A stretch of DNA of 64,000 bases from Paenibacillus albus (GTDB lineage: Bacteria; Bacillota; Bacilli; Paenibacillales; Paenibacillaceae): NCBI RefSeq assembly GCF_003952225.1, contig NZ_CP034437.1:399001-463000 (forward strand). Reading direction: 5' to 3'. Position numbers and translations under genes: made by a program. Of this stretch, positions 35,369-44,295 are shown one piece after another. Positions within the stretch are counted from its first letter, which is position 1. Every line of letters starts with the position of its first letter. The notes under the pieces are model-generated. The model was given only the letters and a program-made list of their open reading frames with translations, ran no database searches and was not told where the DNA came from.

Positions 35369-36339
35369 TTTACTTTCCCCTCTCCCTTGGGTCGCTGCAG
35401 CCATGTCCGCAGCTCTCTCATTGTGACGGCGCTCATCGCTAACGACACCGCACCGGTCACATAAGCAAACACAAATTTAAACCCATGCGATAACAGCGCC
35501 GCGGCAAAAGCGTCCCTGCCCGAAACGCCAAGCACGCCAAGCGATGCGGTCAGCGTCGTTTCGTAAGTACCAATTCCGCCCGGCGTAATATGAAACAGCT
35601 GCCCTGCGATCGTCATGCTCGTTACCCATATGGCTTCGAACGGGTTAATCGGCAGGTCAAGCACCCTTGTTACGCCATATACGACGGCTCCTTCCAGCAG
35701 CCAGCTTATCAGCGTTAGCAGCACCGATGCCGCTCCCTGTCTAGAAACCAGCGTCGATTGCAGCTTGCCATAATGCCGCAGCACAAGAGCGACTATACCT
35801 TTTCGCTCCGATTGAACTCGCCGGCCCATTCTGTATCGCTCGATCAGCAGCAGGACTAGCACACCAAGCACGGCCGCCGTCGCGACAACTAAGAACCAAG
35901 GCGAGGCCTCCAGCCCAAGCACCAGCGCGCCAACCGAACCAATGAGCAGCAGCGAAGCCATATCCAGAACTCTCATCACGGCAACCGAGTGCAGCGCGTC
36001 ATCCCAGCGCATCTTGGTTGACCTCGCCAGCAGTCCCACTCTTGCCAAGTCGCCAAGCTTCAGCGGCAGGACATGGTTCACAAGCAGGCTTACCAGCAGC
36101 GGATGTATGTAGCTCGATAAACGATCCACTTTGTCCCGTCTGGCATAGAGCCTCCAAGCAAGCGCCTTAAAGAAGAAGGACAATGCATAACCACCTGTCA
36201 TAAGCAGCAGCATCCCCGGCGCATGCAGCAGCTTAACCACACCGCTCCCAATCGCTTGACCATGAAAATACCGCCATGACAACCATATGAAGCAGGCTGC
36301 CATCATTAGCCCGCCTGCACGGATACCTATTTTGCGCAT
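35365..36339 (-). CDS. LPG-synthase-TM/UPF0104 integral membrane protein (flippase-like)
   Basis: Protein of 324 residues with about eight transmembrane helices, matching the membrane half of MprF and related UPF0104 proteins. Conserved pieces include LPLKLGDLARVGLL, the basic-acidic pair in the VMRVLDMASLL helix, and the C-terminal GGIGTYETTLTASLG segment. No aminoacyl-transfer domain is fused, so lysinylation of lipids is not implied; lipid or polyprenyl-sugar flipping is the usual suggestion. First gene of a four-gene operon (coupled by overlap to the next), with a Fur-like box about 45 nt upstream. Confidence 0.83.
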   Translation of the reverse strand: MRKIGIRAGGLMMAACFIWLSWRYFHGQAIGSGVVKLLHAPGMLLLMTGGYALSFFFKALAWRLYARRDKVDRLSSYIHPLLVSLLVNHVLPLKLGDLARVGLLARSTKMRWDDALHSVAVMRVLDMASLLLIGSVGALVLGLEASPWFLVVATAAVLGVLVLLLIERYRMGRRVQSERKGIVALVLRHYGKLQSTLVSRQGAASVLLTLISWLLEGAVVYGVTRVLDLPINPFEAIWVTSMTIAGQLFHITPGGIGTYETTLTASLGVLGVSGRDAFAAALLSHGFKFVFAYVTGAVSLAMSAVTMRELRTWLQRPKGEGKVK

Positions 36340-36382
36340 ATTTGCTCCATACTTCTGCTAGCTCGATTTGATCCCAATATAT

Positions 36383-36397
36383 TGAGAACTATTATCA
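36383..36397. promoter_or_regulatory. Fur-like operator upstream of the glycolipid-like operon
   Basis: TGAGAAC-T-ATTATCA: the right arm is a perfect Fur half, the left arm differs at two of seven positions. It lies in the divergent gap, 44 bases upstream of the UPF0104 gene. A PerR or Zur site would look similar. No consensus promoter was found around it, which lowers confidence. Confidence 0.45.
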
Positions 36398-36545
36398 ATT
36401 AGTATAGAAGGGGATACATGACTTCGTCAAACCTTTTTCCAATTCTTCTTACATGACAATATTCTAACGTTCACATGACTGCATTCCCCGTATCCCATGA
36501 CAAGGTTCTGTTTACAGCTCGAACATTTTCATCAAAAATTAATTG

Positions 36546-36559
36546 TGTAAGCGCTTTAT
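36546..36559 (+). promoter_or_regulatory. Candidate CcpA (cre) site upstream of the GH5 gene
   Basis: TGTAAGCGCTTTAT agrees with the cre consensus TGWAANCGNTNWCA except for the last two bases, and overlaps a TATAAA that could be the -10 box. It is 67 bases upstream of a secreted glycosidase start, where carbon catabolite control is usual. Confidence 0.55.
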
Positions 36560-36626
36560 AAAATAAACAGAGGAGGAAATCGTTAAGTGTGAAGATAGGT
36601 TTTCAATCTGAGAGGAGGAAGCTTGA

Positions 36627-38174
36627 ATGACGAAGCATGCACGCAGCAGATGGATATCCCTTGTGTTATCTCTAGCTATTTTGCTTGGTTCAATTAGTTT
36701 CTCATCATCCGCACATGCAGCATTTGGAGACCGCATTACGATTAGTGGAACCAACTTCTATGCCGGCGGCCAGCAAATCTTCATGAACGGGGCGAATACG
36801 CCTTGGAACAGCTGGAACGATTTTGGCGGCTCCTTTGATTACAATTGGTGGAACAACCACTTCGCCACACTTCACAGTAACGGAGTAAATGCGACAAGGG
36901 TTTGGATTACATGTAACGGAGAAGTTGGCATTAATATCAACAGCAGCGGGCAAGTGACAGGTGCAACGACCGCACACTGGAGCAACCTCGACAGCCTGTT
37001 CCAGATCGCCCAGAACAATGGCGTCTACATTATGGCGACGCTCATGTCATTTGACCATTTCAATAACAGCCACACGAACTACCAAAGCTGGCGCAACATG
37101 CTGGGCAGCGACTCCAATATTGACTCCTACGTCAACAACTACCTCATCCCCTACGTTAATCGTTATAAAAGCAATCCGTATCTCTGGTCCATCGACCTCA
37201 TGAACGAGCCAGATTGGGTGTATGAGGATGCGAACAACGGACAAATCTCCTGGGATCGTCTGCAAACGTATTTTGCCAAAGCAGCCGTCGCCATTCACCA
37301 GAACAGCAGTATTCTGACTACGGTTGGCCTCGGTATGGTCAAATATAACAGCTCCACAGCCAGCGGCTCGAGCGGCAACAAGATCAGCGATGCCGCGCTT
37401 CAAGCCAAAGTGAGCAGCACGCTCGCTAAAGTCGATTTCTACTCGCCGCACTATTACCCTTGGCAAGATCCTTACTGGGGTATTCCCTTCTATGTAACGC
37501 CTTCGTCTTGGTATCTCGTATTTGATCGGCCAGTGGTCATCGGCGAAAGCCCTGCGCTAGGCTCGACGGGGCATACGCTCACGAGCGATTTCTCCAATGC
37601 CTATACGAACGGCTATGCAGGGGTCATGCCATGGACCTCGAACGGCGTCGACAGCAATGGCAACATGACCAACCTTGCACCGGCCACATCCGCCTTTGCT
37701 AGCGCGCATAACTCACTGGTCTTCCCACCTGCGAACAGCGATAGCGCGAAATTCAACTTCGAGAACGGATCTCTGCAAAGCTTCTATGGTACGAACAGCC
37801 TTACGGTTGCTTCGAGCACCGACCGCGCTTATGCGGGCAGCTACTCGTTGAAAATGACTGCCAATGCAACTGGCGCTACAACCTACTACGCCCAGCTGGA
37901 TAACCCAGCAGGCCTGACCGCCGGCAGCACGGTCACCTTCCGCGTCTGGGTCCCAAGCGGCGCAGCCATTACCTCTGTCCAGCCCTTCATCCAGAGCAAC
38001 GCCTGGGCATGGCACGGCAATTACCAAGCCTACTCCGGCCTAACGAAGAATGCTTGGAATACGATCACCGTGACCATTCCATCGACTGCACCGACACCGA
38101 TGAAGTTGATCGGCATCGAGCTCAAAACAAGCGGCGCATGGAGCGGCAGCATTTATGTAGACAGCATTAACTAA
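36627..38174 (+). CDS. Secreted GH5-type glycoside hydrolase (mannanase/cellulase clan) with C-terminal carbohydrate-binding module
   Basis: Extracellular polysaccharide hydrolase of 515 residues. Signal peptide 1-32 (SSSAHA-AF). A TIM-barrel domain covers about 35-355 with acid/base Glu194 in WSIDLMNEPDW and nucleophile Glu307 in RPVVIGESPA, the clan A pattern. A jelly-roll carbohydrate-binding module (about 362-515) begins AKFNFENGSLQSFYG and ends SIYVDSIN. The start has GGAGGAAG upstream. Single gene with a probable cre site and a terminator. Motifs point to beta-1,4-mannanase or endoglucanase activity; the exact substrate is not decided. Confidence 0.88.
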   Translation: MTKHARSRWISLVLSLAILLGSISFSSSAHAAFGDRITISGTNFYAGGQQIFMNGANTPWNSWNDFGGSFDYNWWNNHFATLHSNGVNATRVWITCNGEVGININSSGQVTGATTAHWSNLDSLFQIAQNNGVYIMATLMSFDHFNNSHTNYQSWRNMLGSDSNIDSYVNNYLIPYVNRYKSNPYLWSIDLMNEPDWVYEDANNGQISWDRLQTYFAKAAVAIHQNSSILTTVGLGMVKYNSSTASGSSGNKISDAALQAKVSSTLAKVDFYSPHYYPWQDPYWGIPFYVTPSSWYLVFDRPVVIGESPALGSTGHTLTSDFSNAYTNGYAGVMPWTSNGVDSNGNMTNLAPATSAFASAHNSLVFPPANSDSAKFNFENGSLQSFYGTNSLTVASSTDRAYAGSYSLKMTANATGATTYYAQLDNPAGLTAGSTVTFRVWVPSGAAITSVQPFIQSNAWAWHGNYQAYSGLTKNAWNTITVTIPSTAPTPMKLIGIELKTSGAWSGSIYVDSIN

Positions 38175-38194
38175 ACCGGCTTCAACGCAAAGAA

Positions 38195-38227
38195 GGCTCC
38201 CTGCGCTTAGCGCTTAGGGAGCCCTTT
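38195..38227. terminator. Terminator shared by the GH5 gene and the convergent stalk-domain gene
   Basis: GGCTCCCT (38195-38202) pairs with AGGGAGCC (38216-38223) around a 13-nt loop, followed by CTTTGTT on the plus strand. It lies between two convergent stop codons (38174 and 38242) and may serve both. Confidence 0.75.
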
Positions 38228-38241
38228 GTTATACAAAAGGA

Positions 38242-39246
38242 TTATGCCATACCCTTCATAATTTCCTTGCCTGCTTCGACTTGTCTGTTGAACTCGTCGC
38301 GGTACGATTGAAGAACAGCTGTACTGTAGCCGTTTGCCTTTAACTGCTTTTCTGTATCACTGATGATGGTATTAAATTTCGCTGTACACGAATCAAGCTG
38401 CGCATAGCCTTGGTTCTTCAGCTTTGTCTTCTCTGTCGAATCATCCGTTCCGATATATTTTATACCGATGCTCATTAGCGATGATTGGCAGCCACTCTGC
38501 AGTGTATTGAGACGCTGCTCTGCATTCGCCGTGATGGACTCGTAAGTTGGCTTAGTCGTACTTCCGCCACCTATCGCTCCCCCAGTGGATCCGCCCGTTG
38601 TGCCACCAGTAGAACCACCCGTCGATCCGCCTGTTCCGTTACCGCCAGTACTCGAGCCTGTCCCAGAATTGCCATGCTCGGCACGGTATGCTGCTGACTC
38701 TGCAGACACTTGCTTCTTCACCGCATCCCACTGAATCGCCGTTCCAACCGCTTCCGACATGAAGCGAACCGGCACATACAACGTGTTGTTCACGATATAA
38801 CCGGATTGCCCGCTAGGCAGCACTTTCGTATTGCCATCTACCACAATATGTACAGCCTTCGGCGCGATCTGAATCGTCACACCGCCCTTAGCGGACACTT
38901 CATTCCCGTACGCGACCATATTCGTAAGGTAGTCTTTCAAAACTACAGCCTCTTGCTTCGTGGGAGTCGAGACTGTTACCTTCTGCGTCTTCGCATCCCA
39001 CTGCACACTCTTCTGCAGTCCATAGGACATAAAGCGAAGCGGCACGTACGATGTGCCATTCACAGCAAACACATACTGCCCATCTGGCAGCACAAGTTTC
39101 TTGCCGTCGAAGACCACATTAAAGGCGCTTGTCTTCAATTTCAACGTAGTGGAAGGGGCTGCTACAACGATAGAATGGATTGTGAGAATAAAGGCACTTA
39201 GCAAAATGAATGAAAACGTAAGCTTTCGCTTTTTGAGCATGAACAT
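38242..39246 (-). CDS. Secreted protein with copper amine oxidase-like (stalk) repeats and Gly/Ser/Thr linker
   Basis: Protein of 334 residues. N-terminal hydrophobic signal (about 10-30), two Cu_amine_oxidN1-type repeats (TSYVPLRFMSYGL and TLYVPVRFMSEAVGT, about 35-190), a repeated GGSTGG-type linker (about 195-232), and a helical C-terminal domain with two cysteines (about 235-334). It has no catalytic oxidase motif. GAGGTG lies 9 nt before ATG 39246. The repeat type is shared with the protein at 28061-29551. Function unknown; it is probably a wall- or matrix-associated protein. Confidence 0.78.
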   Translation of the reverse strand: MFMLKKRKLTFSFILLSAFILTIHSIVVAAPSTTLKLKTSAFNVVFDGKKLVLPDGQYVFAVNGTSYVPLRFMSYGLQKSVQWDAKTQKVTVSTPTKQEAVVLKDYLTNMVAYGNEVSAKGGVTIQIAPKAVHIVVDGNTKVLPSGQSGYIVNNTLYVPVRFMSEAVGTAIQWDAVKKQVSAESAAYRAEHGNSGTGSSTGGNGTGGSTGGSTGGTTGGSTGGAIGGGSTTKPTYESITANAEQRLNTLQSGCQSSLMSIGIKYIGTDDSTEKTKLKNQGYAQLDSCTAKFNTIISDTEKQLKANGYSTAVLQSYRDEFNRQVEAGKEIMKGMA

Positions 39247-39271
39247 AAATTATTGCACCTCACGAACTTTC

Positions 39272-40165
39272 TTAAGATAGAATGTTTTCTCGTTTTGTTT
39301 CCTTCTCTACTGTCTTCAATAGATAGCTCAAAAATTCTTCTCTTAAATCTTCTCTCTTTAATGCATACTCTACTGTTGCCTGTAAGAAGCCTTGCTTATC
39401 TCCCACATCGTATCTTCTACCTTCAAAGATATATGCATACATAGCTTCTCTTTGAGCTAATACGCGAAGCGCGTCCGTTAGCTGGATTTCTCCGCCTTTA
39501 CCCGGCTCCGTACATTCCAAGATCTCAAAGATTGCGGGCGTAATTACATATCTGCCCAATATTGCGATATTGGAAGGTGCATCTTCAACGGTCGGCTTCT
39601 CAACTAGACCTTTGACTTTATAGATTCGATCTTCGATAAACTTACCTTCTACAATTCCATACTTGTTGACATCTTCGTGCGCAATTTCTTGTACGCCGAG
39701 TATAGTCGTTTTATACTCATTGTAAATTTCCATCATCTGCTTCAAGCACGGCTTGTCACTATCAACAATGTCATCACCCAGCATTACCGCGAATGGTTCG
39801 TTACCAATGAAGCTCTTCGCACAGTAGATGGCATGCCCTAGCCCTTTAGGTTCTTTCTGGCGAACATAGTGAATATTAACCATTTCGGAAATTTTTCTAA
39901 CGTCTTCCAACAAATCGTACTTCCCTTTATGCTCTAATTCCAGTTCCAGTTCAACCGATTTATCAAAATGGTCTTCAATGCTCTTCTTATTCCTACCCGT
40001 AATAATCAATATTTCTTCAATCCCGGACTGAACTGCTTCTTCAATAATATACTGAAGTGTAGGCTTGTCCACAATTGGTAGCATTTCTTTTGGCTGTGCT
40101 TTCGTGGCTGGCAAGAATCTAGTTCCAAGGCCTGCAGCGGGTATGATGGCTTTCCGTACCTTCAT
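39272..40165 (-). CDS. galU: UTP-glucose-1-phosphate uridylyltransferase GalU/GtaB
   Basis: Makes UDP-glucose from UTP and glucose-1-phosphate, the product of the PgcA enzyme at the left edge. It has 297 residues. The nucleotide-binding start KAIIPAAGLGTRFLPATK and the LVEKPTVEDAPSN segment are typical. ATG 40165 has GGAGG at 8 nt; a reading extended to 40279 is rejected. It lies at the 3' end of the glycan cluster and has its own probable promoter 85-113 bases upstream of its start, so it may be expressed apart from the AT-rich genes above. Confidence 0.96.
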   Translation of the reverse strand: MKVRKAIIPAAGLGTRFLPATKAQPKEMLPIVDKPTLQYIIEEAVQSGIEEILIITGRNKKSIEDHFDKSVELELELEHKGKYDLLEDVRKISEMVNIHYVRQKEPKGLGHAIYCAKSFIGNEPFAVMLGDDIVDSDKPCLKQMMEIYNEYKTTILGVQEIAHEDVNKYGIVEGKFIEDRIYKVKGLVEKPTVEDAPSNIAILGRYVITPAIFEILECTEPGKGGEIQLTDALRVLAQREAMYAYIFEGRRYDVGDKQGFLQATVEYALKREDLREEFLSYLLKTVEKETKRENILS

Positions 40166-40249
40166 GCTGTCACCCTCCTCAATATCACTCATAATACGAT
40201 TCATTACTGGACATTTATATCCAAATAGAGTGAGGCCTATAAACATTGT

Positions 40250-40278
40250 AGTATATCCTAGACTCATGCCGATGTACA
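40250..40278 (-). promoter_or_regulatory. Probable sigma-A promoter of galU
   Basis: Minus strand: TGTACA (40273-40278, 4 of 6), 17-nt spacer, TATACT (40250-40255, 5 of 6). It lies in the gap between wzx and galU; the leader is about 78 nt. Confidence 0.5.
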
Positions 40279-40317
40279 TCTAATATTTTTGTCTAAACTA
40301 TTAAACAACAAGCTGCC

Positions 40318-41565
40318 TTAAACACTTTCAGCTGCTTCTCGTACAATTTTTCTTACAGAATCATTTCTATAATTTATAATAAAAATAACAATCATAAGGC
40401 CTAATTTGAAAACATTTGTTACTAATATACCGATGCAAAATCCGATCAGTCCATAGAGATTGAAAAATATAGTAGCACCAAGCACATAAACAATCAGATT
40501 AGAACCACTAATTAAGTATTGCCAATTAATATTACTGAATCTAAGTAAAAAAGGATGTAATACTGAGGCCACGACTTCTAATATCGCACTTGCAGTAGTT
40601 ATATAGATCAATTCCATAGAATCTGCTGCCCAGTTTGGATATAAAAAAGATAGAATACGATAACTAATAAGAATGGTTACCAAATACCCAATTCCACCAA
40701 TTATCCCTGTTAATCCAAATATACTAAAGAAGTATTTTAAGCTAATCTTTTCGGTTTTAGAAAGATAACTTAGCATTACACTATTAATTGGGGTTATCAT
40801 TATCGCAATTATTTTACCCAATATAGTTGCAGTATAGTAGATGGATACCGCTGTCGGACCAAGTAGTGGAAATAACAACAATTTATCCGCATAGGATAAT
40901 ACATTTTTTAAAAATACAGAAATAAATAAAACAAAACTTTTATATGCGATTTTTTTAAACAAACTAGTGACCGTAAAGCCTTCTCTTAATAAATTAGTAT
41001 TTCGGGTGATGTAGATTAAACTTAGACCTGAACCTATTATTAGGATCATTTGCCAGAGACCAGTAATATAGAAAACGGCAATACCTATTACATATCCGAA
41101 ACCTAATATGGCATTATTAATTAAAATGGCTTTATAATTTAGATTTATTCTAAAACTTACAATTAGATATTCCCTTAACAAGTTCAGGCAAGATATTACT
41201 ACAATGAGCGCAATACTTGAAAATGTAAAATTACCTTCATAGTAGATAGTCCCAAGCATTAAAATAAGTGAGCTTAGTACAATGCTCCAAGCAAGGAGAA
41301 CATTAAAATCCCCTTTGATCCCGTTAGATTCGTAATCTTTATTTTGTAGTAACCTTACATTATTTAATACATTACCAAAAGGAAGGCTTAATAATGTATA
41401 GAGACTTACTAACGTTACTACAAGGCCATATTGATTATTGCCAAGCTCTCTTCCGATAATAGGGAAAGCGATTAGTTGAAGTATTATTACCGGAATTGCA
41501 TAAGCAATAATATTCAACAATGCATCAAGAATAAATTTCTTACGTATCGGTTTTCCCTCCTTCAT
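40318..41565 (-). CDS. wzx: Polysaccharide flippase Wzx-like (MATE/PST family)
   Basis: Integral membrane protein of 415 residues with about twelve helices and a short basic start (MKEGKPIRKKF). It begins with the PST-type segment IPIIGRELGNNQYGLV (first helices). It should move the lipid-linked oligosaccharide to the outer face. ATG 41565 with AAGGA 7 nt upstream is preferred over a TTG at 41592. The gene is strongly AT-rich. It works with the Wzy-like protein encoded directly upstream; sequence divergence in this family prevents naming the substrate. Confidence 0.8.
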   Translation of the reverse strand: MKEGKPIRKKFILDALLNIIAYAIPVIILQLIAFPIIGRELGNNQYGLVVTLVSLYTLLSLPFGNVLNNVRLLQNKDYESNGIKGDFNVLLAWSIVLSSLILMLGTIYYEGNFTFSSIALIVVISCLNLLREYLIVSFRINLNYKAILINNAILGFGYVIGIAVFYITGLWQMILIIGSGLSLIYITRNTNLLREGFTVTSLFKKIAYKSFVLFISVFLKNVLSYADKLLLFPLLGPTAVSIYYTATILGKIIAIMITPINSVMLSYLSKTEKISLKYFFSIFGLTGIIGGIGYLVTILISYRILSFLYPNWAADSMELIYITTASAILEVVASVLHPFLLRFSNINWQYLISGSNLIVYVLGATIFFNLYGLIGFCIGILVTNVFKLGLMIVIFIINYRNDSVRKIVREAAESV

Positions 41566-41656
41566 CACTACATCCTTAGTAACTATTCTCAATTATAAAG
41601 AAAATCCTTGCCAAAAAGCTGCTTATGTTGACCAGTTTAAAGAGGCTTTACCTGGT

Positions 41657-43066
41657 CTAGGTCCCTCCCATTTTATTAATTTGGGAATCTGCTTCCAAAC
41701 GAAGTGTGGATACTCCTTTCAACCTTCCTCTTAACAACTTTTGGGAGCTATTATGAATAATTACTCCCAGAAAGTACCTCTTAATAATGAAATTAATAAA
41801 ATAGTATTGTATGAAGAAGATCATAATAGGATTTGTAAATCCTCCACGAACAAGGTGAAAGATCCAAGTGGAGCTCACAGCCCAAATGAGAAAACCTTTA
41901 AAGGTAACTTTTCTATCAAGCAGAGAGAATCCGATCCCGAACACTATCATCAATAGAACACCATAAACACCAAAATTAAGATATAAATCACCAATTATCC
42001 CTGGTGGCACAGACATTCCTCGAATCTCGGGGAATAACCATCCTCCAACAATAGTCTCTGTATTCAGTGGCTTCTCTGACCAAATTGATCTTGGAATTGG
42101 GGTTAAAAGAAGCTTCCAATATGACTGCCCATTTAAGTAATCATATGTATTAGGAACAAGATTAATAACTTTTAATACTGTACTGGAATATCCCAAGTCG
42201 CCATCCTCAACTGATTTCTGCAAGAAACTTTTCCAATTTATTTCGAATGTGGAAATATCGGATCCAGGCTGCAAATACCCTCTGAAAAACCTCGTAAAGA
42301 TGGCTATACAAACTATTATTACTCCAAAAAGTAATGCCTTCCCTTTTTTTGTCTTAATCTTAATTTCACTACTGAAGTATGCATAGCTATAATAGTATCC
42401 AACAAGACAGGATGCCAAATGTACTACCAATAACGATCTTGTTCTATAAAAAAGGAATATTATTATTTCAAGTACAATAACAAATATTGTCCAAAGGATT
42501 ATGTTAAATCGACTTCGCTTTTTTGCAGTAAAATATACTAAGAAGAATAACACTGAGGTCAGGTATAATCCAAAGGTAGCAGTAATTCTTAGCAAACTAC
42601 CTGCATTCTTCAGATCAAGTCTTCCCAAATTTAACACATTGAAGGTCTTTGCATCGACAAAAAGTAGCATAATACATAGAAGTGTTATTAATATTGAGAA
42701 GTTAATAGCTTGATTTATTTGTCTCTGCGGTATTTCAACATTTATAGATATTAATTTTTTTGTATTGAAGACCAAGTTACCTAAAATAAAAAAATGAATG
42801 CCTAGTACAGTGATAATAACTAGTGTTTTTATACTAGAAAAATCGTAAGAGTATTCTTCACCGGTAATAAAATACACTATGGGTTGAGCATAGAAAAGCA
42901 TAATATAAAACACAATAAAAAAGAAACTAGAAGATAAGAAATTAACAAAATAACGTATATATGCTAGTACTACTGGAAGACTAATTATAAAGCAACTTAT
43001 TATAGTTTTTTGATCAGTAGCATTAGAAATAACCAAGAGAATTATTCCGGAAACAACAAGAACCAA
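41657..43066 (-). CDS. wzy: O-antigen/oligosaccharide repeat-unit polymerase Wzy-like
   Basis: Membrane protein of 469 residues with about eleven helices and a large external loop around LTPIPRSIWSEKPLNTETIVGG, a pattern common in Wzy/O-antigen polymerases. The only start in this frame is a TTG (43066) without a ribosome site. Just upstream lies a run of seven T (plus strand 43080-43086); one more base there would join the frame to a TTG at 43095 and give a more natural LDIKKNIFG-type N-terminus. The 5' end therefore may be misread or shifted. Very low GC. Confidence 0.75.
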   Translation of the reverse strand: MVLVVSGIILLVISNATDQKTIISCFIISLPVVLAYIRYFVNFLSSSFFFIVFYIMLFYAQPIVYFITGEEYSYDFSSIKTLVIITVLGIHFFILGNLVFNTKKLISINVEIPQRQINQAINFSILITLLCIMLLFVDAKTFNVLNLGRLDLKNAGSLLRITATFGLYLTSVLFFLVYFTAKKRSRFNIILWTIFVIVLEIIIFLFYRTRSLLVVHLASCLVGYYYSYAYFSSEIKIKTKKGKALLFGVIIVCIAIFTRFFRGYLQPGSDISTFEINWKSFLQKSVEDGDLGYSSTVLKVINLVPNTYDYLNGQSYWKLLLTPIPRSIWSEKPLNTETIVGGWLFPEIRGMSVPPGIIGDLYLNFGVYGVLLMIVFGIGFSLLDRKVTFKGFLIWAVSSTWIFHLVRGGFTNPIMIFFIQYYFINFIIKRYFLGVIIHNSSQKLLRGRLKGVSTLRLEADSQINKMGGT

Positions 43067-43152
43067 TAACCCGAAAATATTTTTTTAATATCCAATCAAC
43101 AAGCACACACCTTTCAATTTTGTGTACCAGATATCTCCATATAAAGACTGTT

Positions 43153-44271
43153 TCATAGAATTATGGCATTCAATCTTTCTGCTAGTTTCTCGTTGTATAA
43201 TTTAATATTAATATCATTTTTATTATCCCGACAAGCTATTAAAATAGAATCATAGTAATTCTGATTGTTACTCAATCTATCCAATTCTTGCTGAAGTTCA
43301 AGTGAATTATTGTGGTCCACCGCAACACCTACTCCTTTATCTGTAACAATTTCCGACAAGTAGGTGCCTTTGGCAACAATAATAGGTAGTTCACAGTAAA
43401 TTGACTCATATAACTTATTGGGTAACGCCAACTTTACATTATTCAAATCCGCATCATACACTGAATAGATCGCATCTACCTGTTGGTATAGGCTAGCTAT
43501 TTCTTTTTCATAATTATATCTTCCAGAATACTTTATAAAGTTTTTTTCTTTGGATATTTGTTGGATCTCATCATCTAATCCTGCACCTGCAAACAAAATG
43601 TTTACATTACTTTTTTCTGCAGCTTCAATTAGCATTTTCATTTGATTTTTATATCGAATGGCACCAATGAAACCAACTGTAAATTTTTCATTCTTTGTTT
43701 TTGAGTAATTTTTAAACGCCTCTAAATTCGGAATGTTTGGGAAAAAGAGCAGCTTGGATTTCGGAACAAATTTTGAATAATAATGTTCGTAAAACTTCTC
43801 CGACGTTACCACTAGAGTACTAATATTTTGACACAATTTCTTCTCTAAGTATACTAACATCATCCTCATGAACTTCTTTAATGTAGTTGTTTGAGAATCA
43901 GCGATAAGTTGATTTAAATCTGCTATTTCATAAATGATTTTCGGCTTATTTTTTCTGCCAAATGCATATAAACTAGCTATGATCAACATGTCGATATTGG
44001 CAACATAGAGGCTTTTGGGTTTTAATCGAGCGATTTCTTTAATAGCTTTAACACCAAACTTAAAAGTTGGAATAATTCTCTTTAGTGGGTTTGTATAGTT
44101 CGCCTTAATTGATAATTTAATATTGGAAATATCAGCATGAAACACATCCCATATCTTCACTGTCCCTCTGTCCCAATAAATTACTCCTGTATTGCCTATC
44201 TCTTTGGCCACTTGCATTCTTTTATTCATCCTAGGATTAGGAACATGAGAAATCACAAATAATATATCCAT
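43153..44271 (-). CDS. GT4-family glycosyltransferase
   Basis: GT-B fold, probably retaining, glycosyltransferase of 372 residues. The C-terminal domain has the nucleotide-sugar signature region FTVGFIGAIRYKNQ and LALPNKLYESIYCELPIIV, in which the LPNKLYE glutamate contacts the donor. The N-terminal half starts MDILFVISHVPNPRMNKR. It should act on the cytosolic side, adding a sugar to the lipid-linked repeat unit. Lysine- and asparagine-rich, low GC like its neighbours. Sugar specificity is unknown. Confidence 0.85.
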   Translation of the reverse strand: MDILFVISHVPNPRMNKRMQVAKEIGNTGVIYWDRGTVKIWDVFHADISNIKLSIKANYTNPLKRIIPTFKFGVKAIKEIARLKPKSLYVANIDMLIIASLYAFGRKNKPKIIYEIADLNQLIADSQTTTLKKFMRMMLVYLEKKLCQNISTLVVTSEKFYEHYYSKFVPKSKLLFFPNIPNLEAFKNYSKTKNEKFTVGFIGAIRYKNQMKMLIEAAEKSNVNILFAGAGLDDEIQQISKEKNFIKYSGRYNYEKEIASLYQQVDAIYSVYDADLNNVKLALPNKLYESIYCELPIIVAKGTYLSEIVTDKGVGVAVDHNNSLELQQELDRLSNNQNYYDSILIACRDNKNDINIKLYNEKLAERLNAIIL

Positions 44272-44295
44272 AGATAACCTCTTTGTACGCTGTAA

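Noticed and set aside
38560-38660. Repeated GG/ACC triplet-like units as a CRISPR or VNTR array
   Set aside because: They encode the Gly/Ser/Thr linker of the stalk-domain protein; units are short and lack spacers.
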